A DNA stretch of 64,000 nucleotides, taken from positions 62,593,229 to 62,657,228 of the forward strand of contig CM042010.1 of the NCBI GenBank assembly GCA_023525715.1, given 5' to 3'. Below the pieces are notes generated by a model. The model was not told the DNA's origin, searched no databases, and saw only the letters and a program-made list of their open reading frames with translations. The stretch's first letter is position 1, and every line of letters starts with the position of its first letter. Source of the stretch: Cichorium intybus. Taxonomy: Eukaryota > Streptophyta > Magnoliopsida > Asterales > Asteraceae. The position numbers and the translations under genes are program-made. Shown one piece after another: positions 62,851 through 64,000 of this stretch.

Positions 62851-64000
62851 CTGCTGGCCTTCTGACATGTCAAACATTTCTCAACATACCAGGCCACATC
62901 TTGTGTCAATCTGGGGCTCCAATAATCCGCTCATAGATCCTTATACATCTTTGTCTTGTGCAGATGGATAGAAAACTCGGACTTATGTGCCTCATCCATA
63001 TCCATCAGTGTTTGTCGGGTCCCACTAGCCGAAGGAACCAAAATCCGGCCGTATCTTGTCAATAAATCCCTACTATCACAAACAAAATCTGCTATCTCCT
63101 CCATAATCCTCTCCTTTATCTGGTTCTCCATCTTGATGGCATCAACCCAAGCTTCCCTGATCATCTCAAGTAGAGGCGTGATCACCATCATCCTCAAGCA
63201 TAGATCGCTAAGGGGTGCACTAGTCACCCTCCGACTCAAAGCGTCGGCCACCACATTGGCCTTACCCAAATAATATAGAATCTCGTAGTCGCAGTCCTTG
63301 ACTACGTCAAGCCATCTCCTCTGCCTCATGTTTAGGTTTGGTTGATCCATCAAATACCTCAAACTCTTGTGGTTCGTGTATATGGTAAATCAAACCTCAT
63401 ACAGGTAGTGTCGCCAAATCTTGAGAGCAAAAACCACTGCTCCCAACTCCAAGTCATAGGTCATATAATTAGCCTCATGAGGCTTCAGCTACCTAGAGGC
63501 GTAGGCGATCACCCGACCACGTTGCATCAACAACGCCCCAACCCGGTAATGGATGCATCACAATACACCATTATATCCTCGATCCCCTCTGGTAGTGTCT
63601 ACACTAGGGCCTCACATAATCTTTTCCTCAGCGTCTCAAAGGCAGTTTGCTAGTCATCACCCCATCTGAAGGCTCATTCTTCTTGGTTAACCATATCAAC
63701 AGCACCGTGATCTTCAAAAAATCTTGAATAAACCTCTGGTAATACACGACCAACCTCAAAAGCTCCCGATCTCTGAGGGAGTCTCAAAACTCCTATTGCC
63801 TCACCGCCTCAACCTTGGCCTAATCGACCATAATACCCTCCTGATTGACGAAATACCCCAAAAAACTAGACCTCTTGTAGCCAAAAGTCATATTTGGAGA
63901 ATTTAGCATATAGCCCGCCCCTCATTAGGACCTCCAACACCTCTCTTAGGTGGCTCTCAAGCTGCTCCTTGGTCCTCGAATAGACCAAGATATCATCAAT
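62851..64000 (-). pseudogene. Ty3/gypsy (chromovirus, Tekay/Del-like) pol fragment
   Basis: From the right edge the minus strand gives the reverse transcriptase catalytic start IDDILVYSRTKEQLESHLRE (63940-64000) and FSKYDFWLQEV, then stops. RNase H remnants follow, then DQPNLNMRQRRWLDVVKD and KANVVADALSRR (63362-63230). The integrase zinc finger comes last: HKSEFSIH, then after a stop WYVEKCLTC (62875-62990). The LINE begins just beyond. Several stops and shifts make it a relic. It continues outside the window. Confidence 0.88.

Overview
This is nuclear DNA of a flowering plant. It is AT-rich, has intron-containing genes, and is packed with nested Ty1/copia, Ty3/gypsy, CACTA, hAT-like, Harbinger-like and LINE elements. 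The style of the SIRE-type polyprotein and of several long gypsy LTRs reminds me of Asteraceae (lettuce/chicory/sunflower group). That family-level guess is from memory only. I saw no convincing tRNA, rRNA gene or CRISPR array. Nearly all long reading frames belong to retroelements; the clearest host-type gene is an RWP-RK (RKD-like) transcription factor.

Layout. 1-2167: 3' part of a long gypsy-type LTR inserted into the reverse-transcriptase region of a decayed minus-strand copia element (2168-6792). 6881-7592: a TA microsatellite split by a hAT-like MITE. 8516-14551: a 6.0-kb LTR-bounded unit with matching ATGAT duplications, minus-strand PBS and PPT, and inside it, antisense, an intron-containing RKD-like gene (11167-12493). 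Its right LTR contains a 5S rRNA-like block of Cassandra type. 14731-19216: a complete non-autonomous CACTA element with captured host exons (PFP phosphofructokinase, probably an O-fucosyltransferase) and a nested 1.7-kb TRIM-like element. 19901-20403: copia LTR plus PBS. 20487-24930: old gypsy LTR material on the minus strand. 24939-30573: non-autonomous Athila-type element with gag only. 31000-31977: gag-like (putative gypsy-type transposase domain) fragment.

31983-45504 is the centrepiece: a 13.5-kb SIRE/Maximus-type copia element with two 508-bp LTRs differing at only 3 sites and a CCAAT target duplication. It has one long gag-pol frame broken by stops, then a 2-kb spacer, then a third, env-position gene in three overlapping or adjacent frames. 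That gene is preceded by a splice-acceptor-like site and by a good TATA box. The whole element, LTRs, coding and spacer alike, is saturated with the motif CCGAAG/CTTCGG (about 58 by hand count against 3-4 expected).

45529-46935 is a Harbinger-like element and 47287-48001 a copia solo LTR. 48795-49320 holds paired MITEs and 49500-49760 a possible RPL34 remnant. 51364-54760 is unrecognised DNA. 55010-55670 is a ten-unit minisatellite open on both strands. 57802-59013 has TA arrays and a repeated element end. 60200-62850 is a decayed L1-type LINE on the minus strand, and 62851-64000 a gypsy pol fragment that runs off the right edge.

The genes do not form a pathway. What links them is transposition: layered insertions, several dated relative to each other by nesting, and at least two cases where mobile elements carry host gene sequence.
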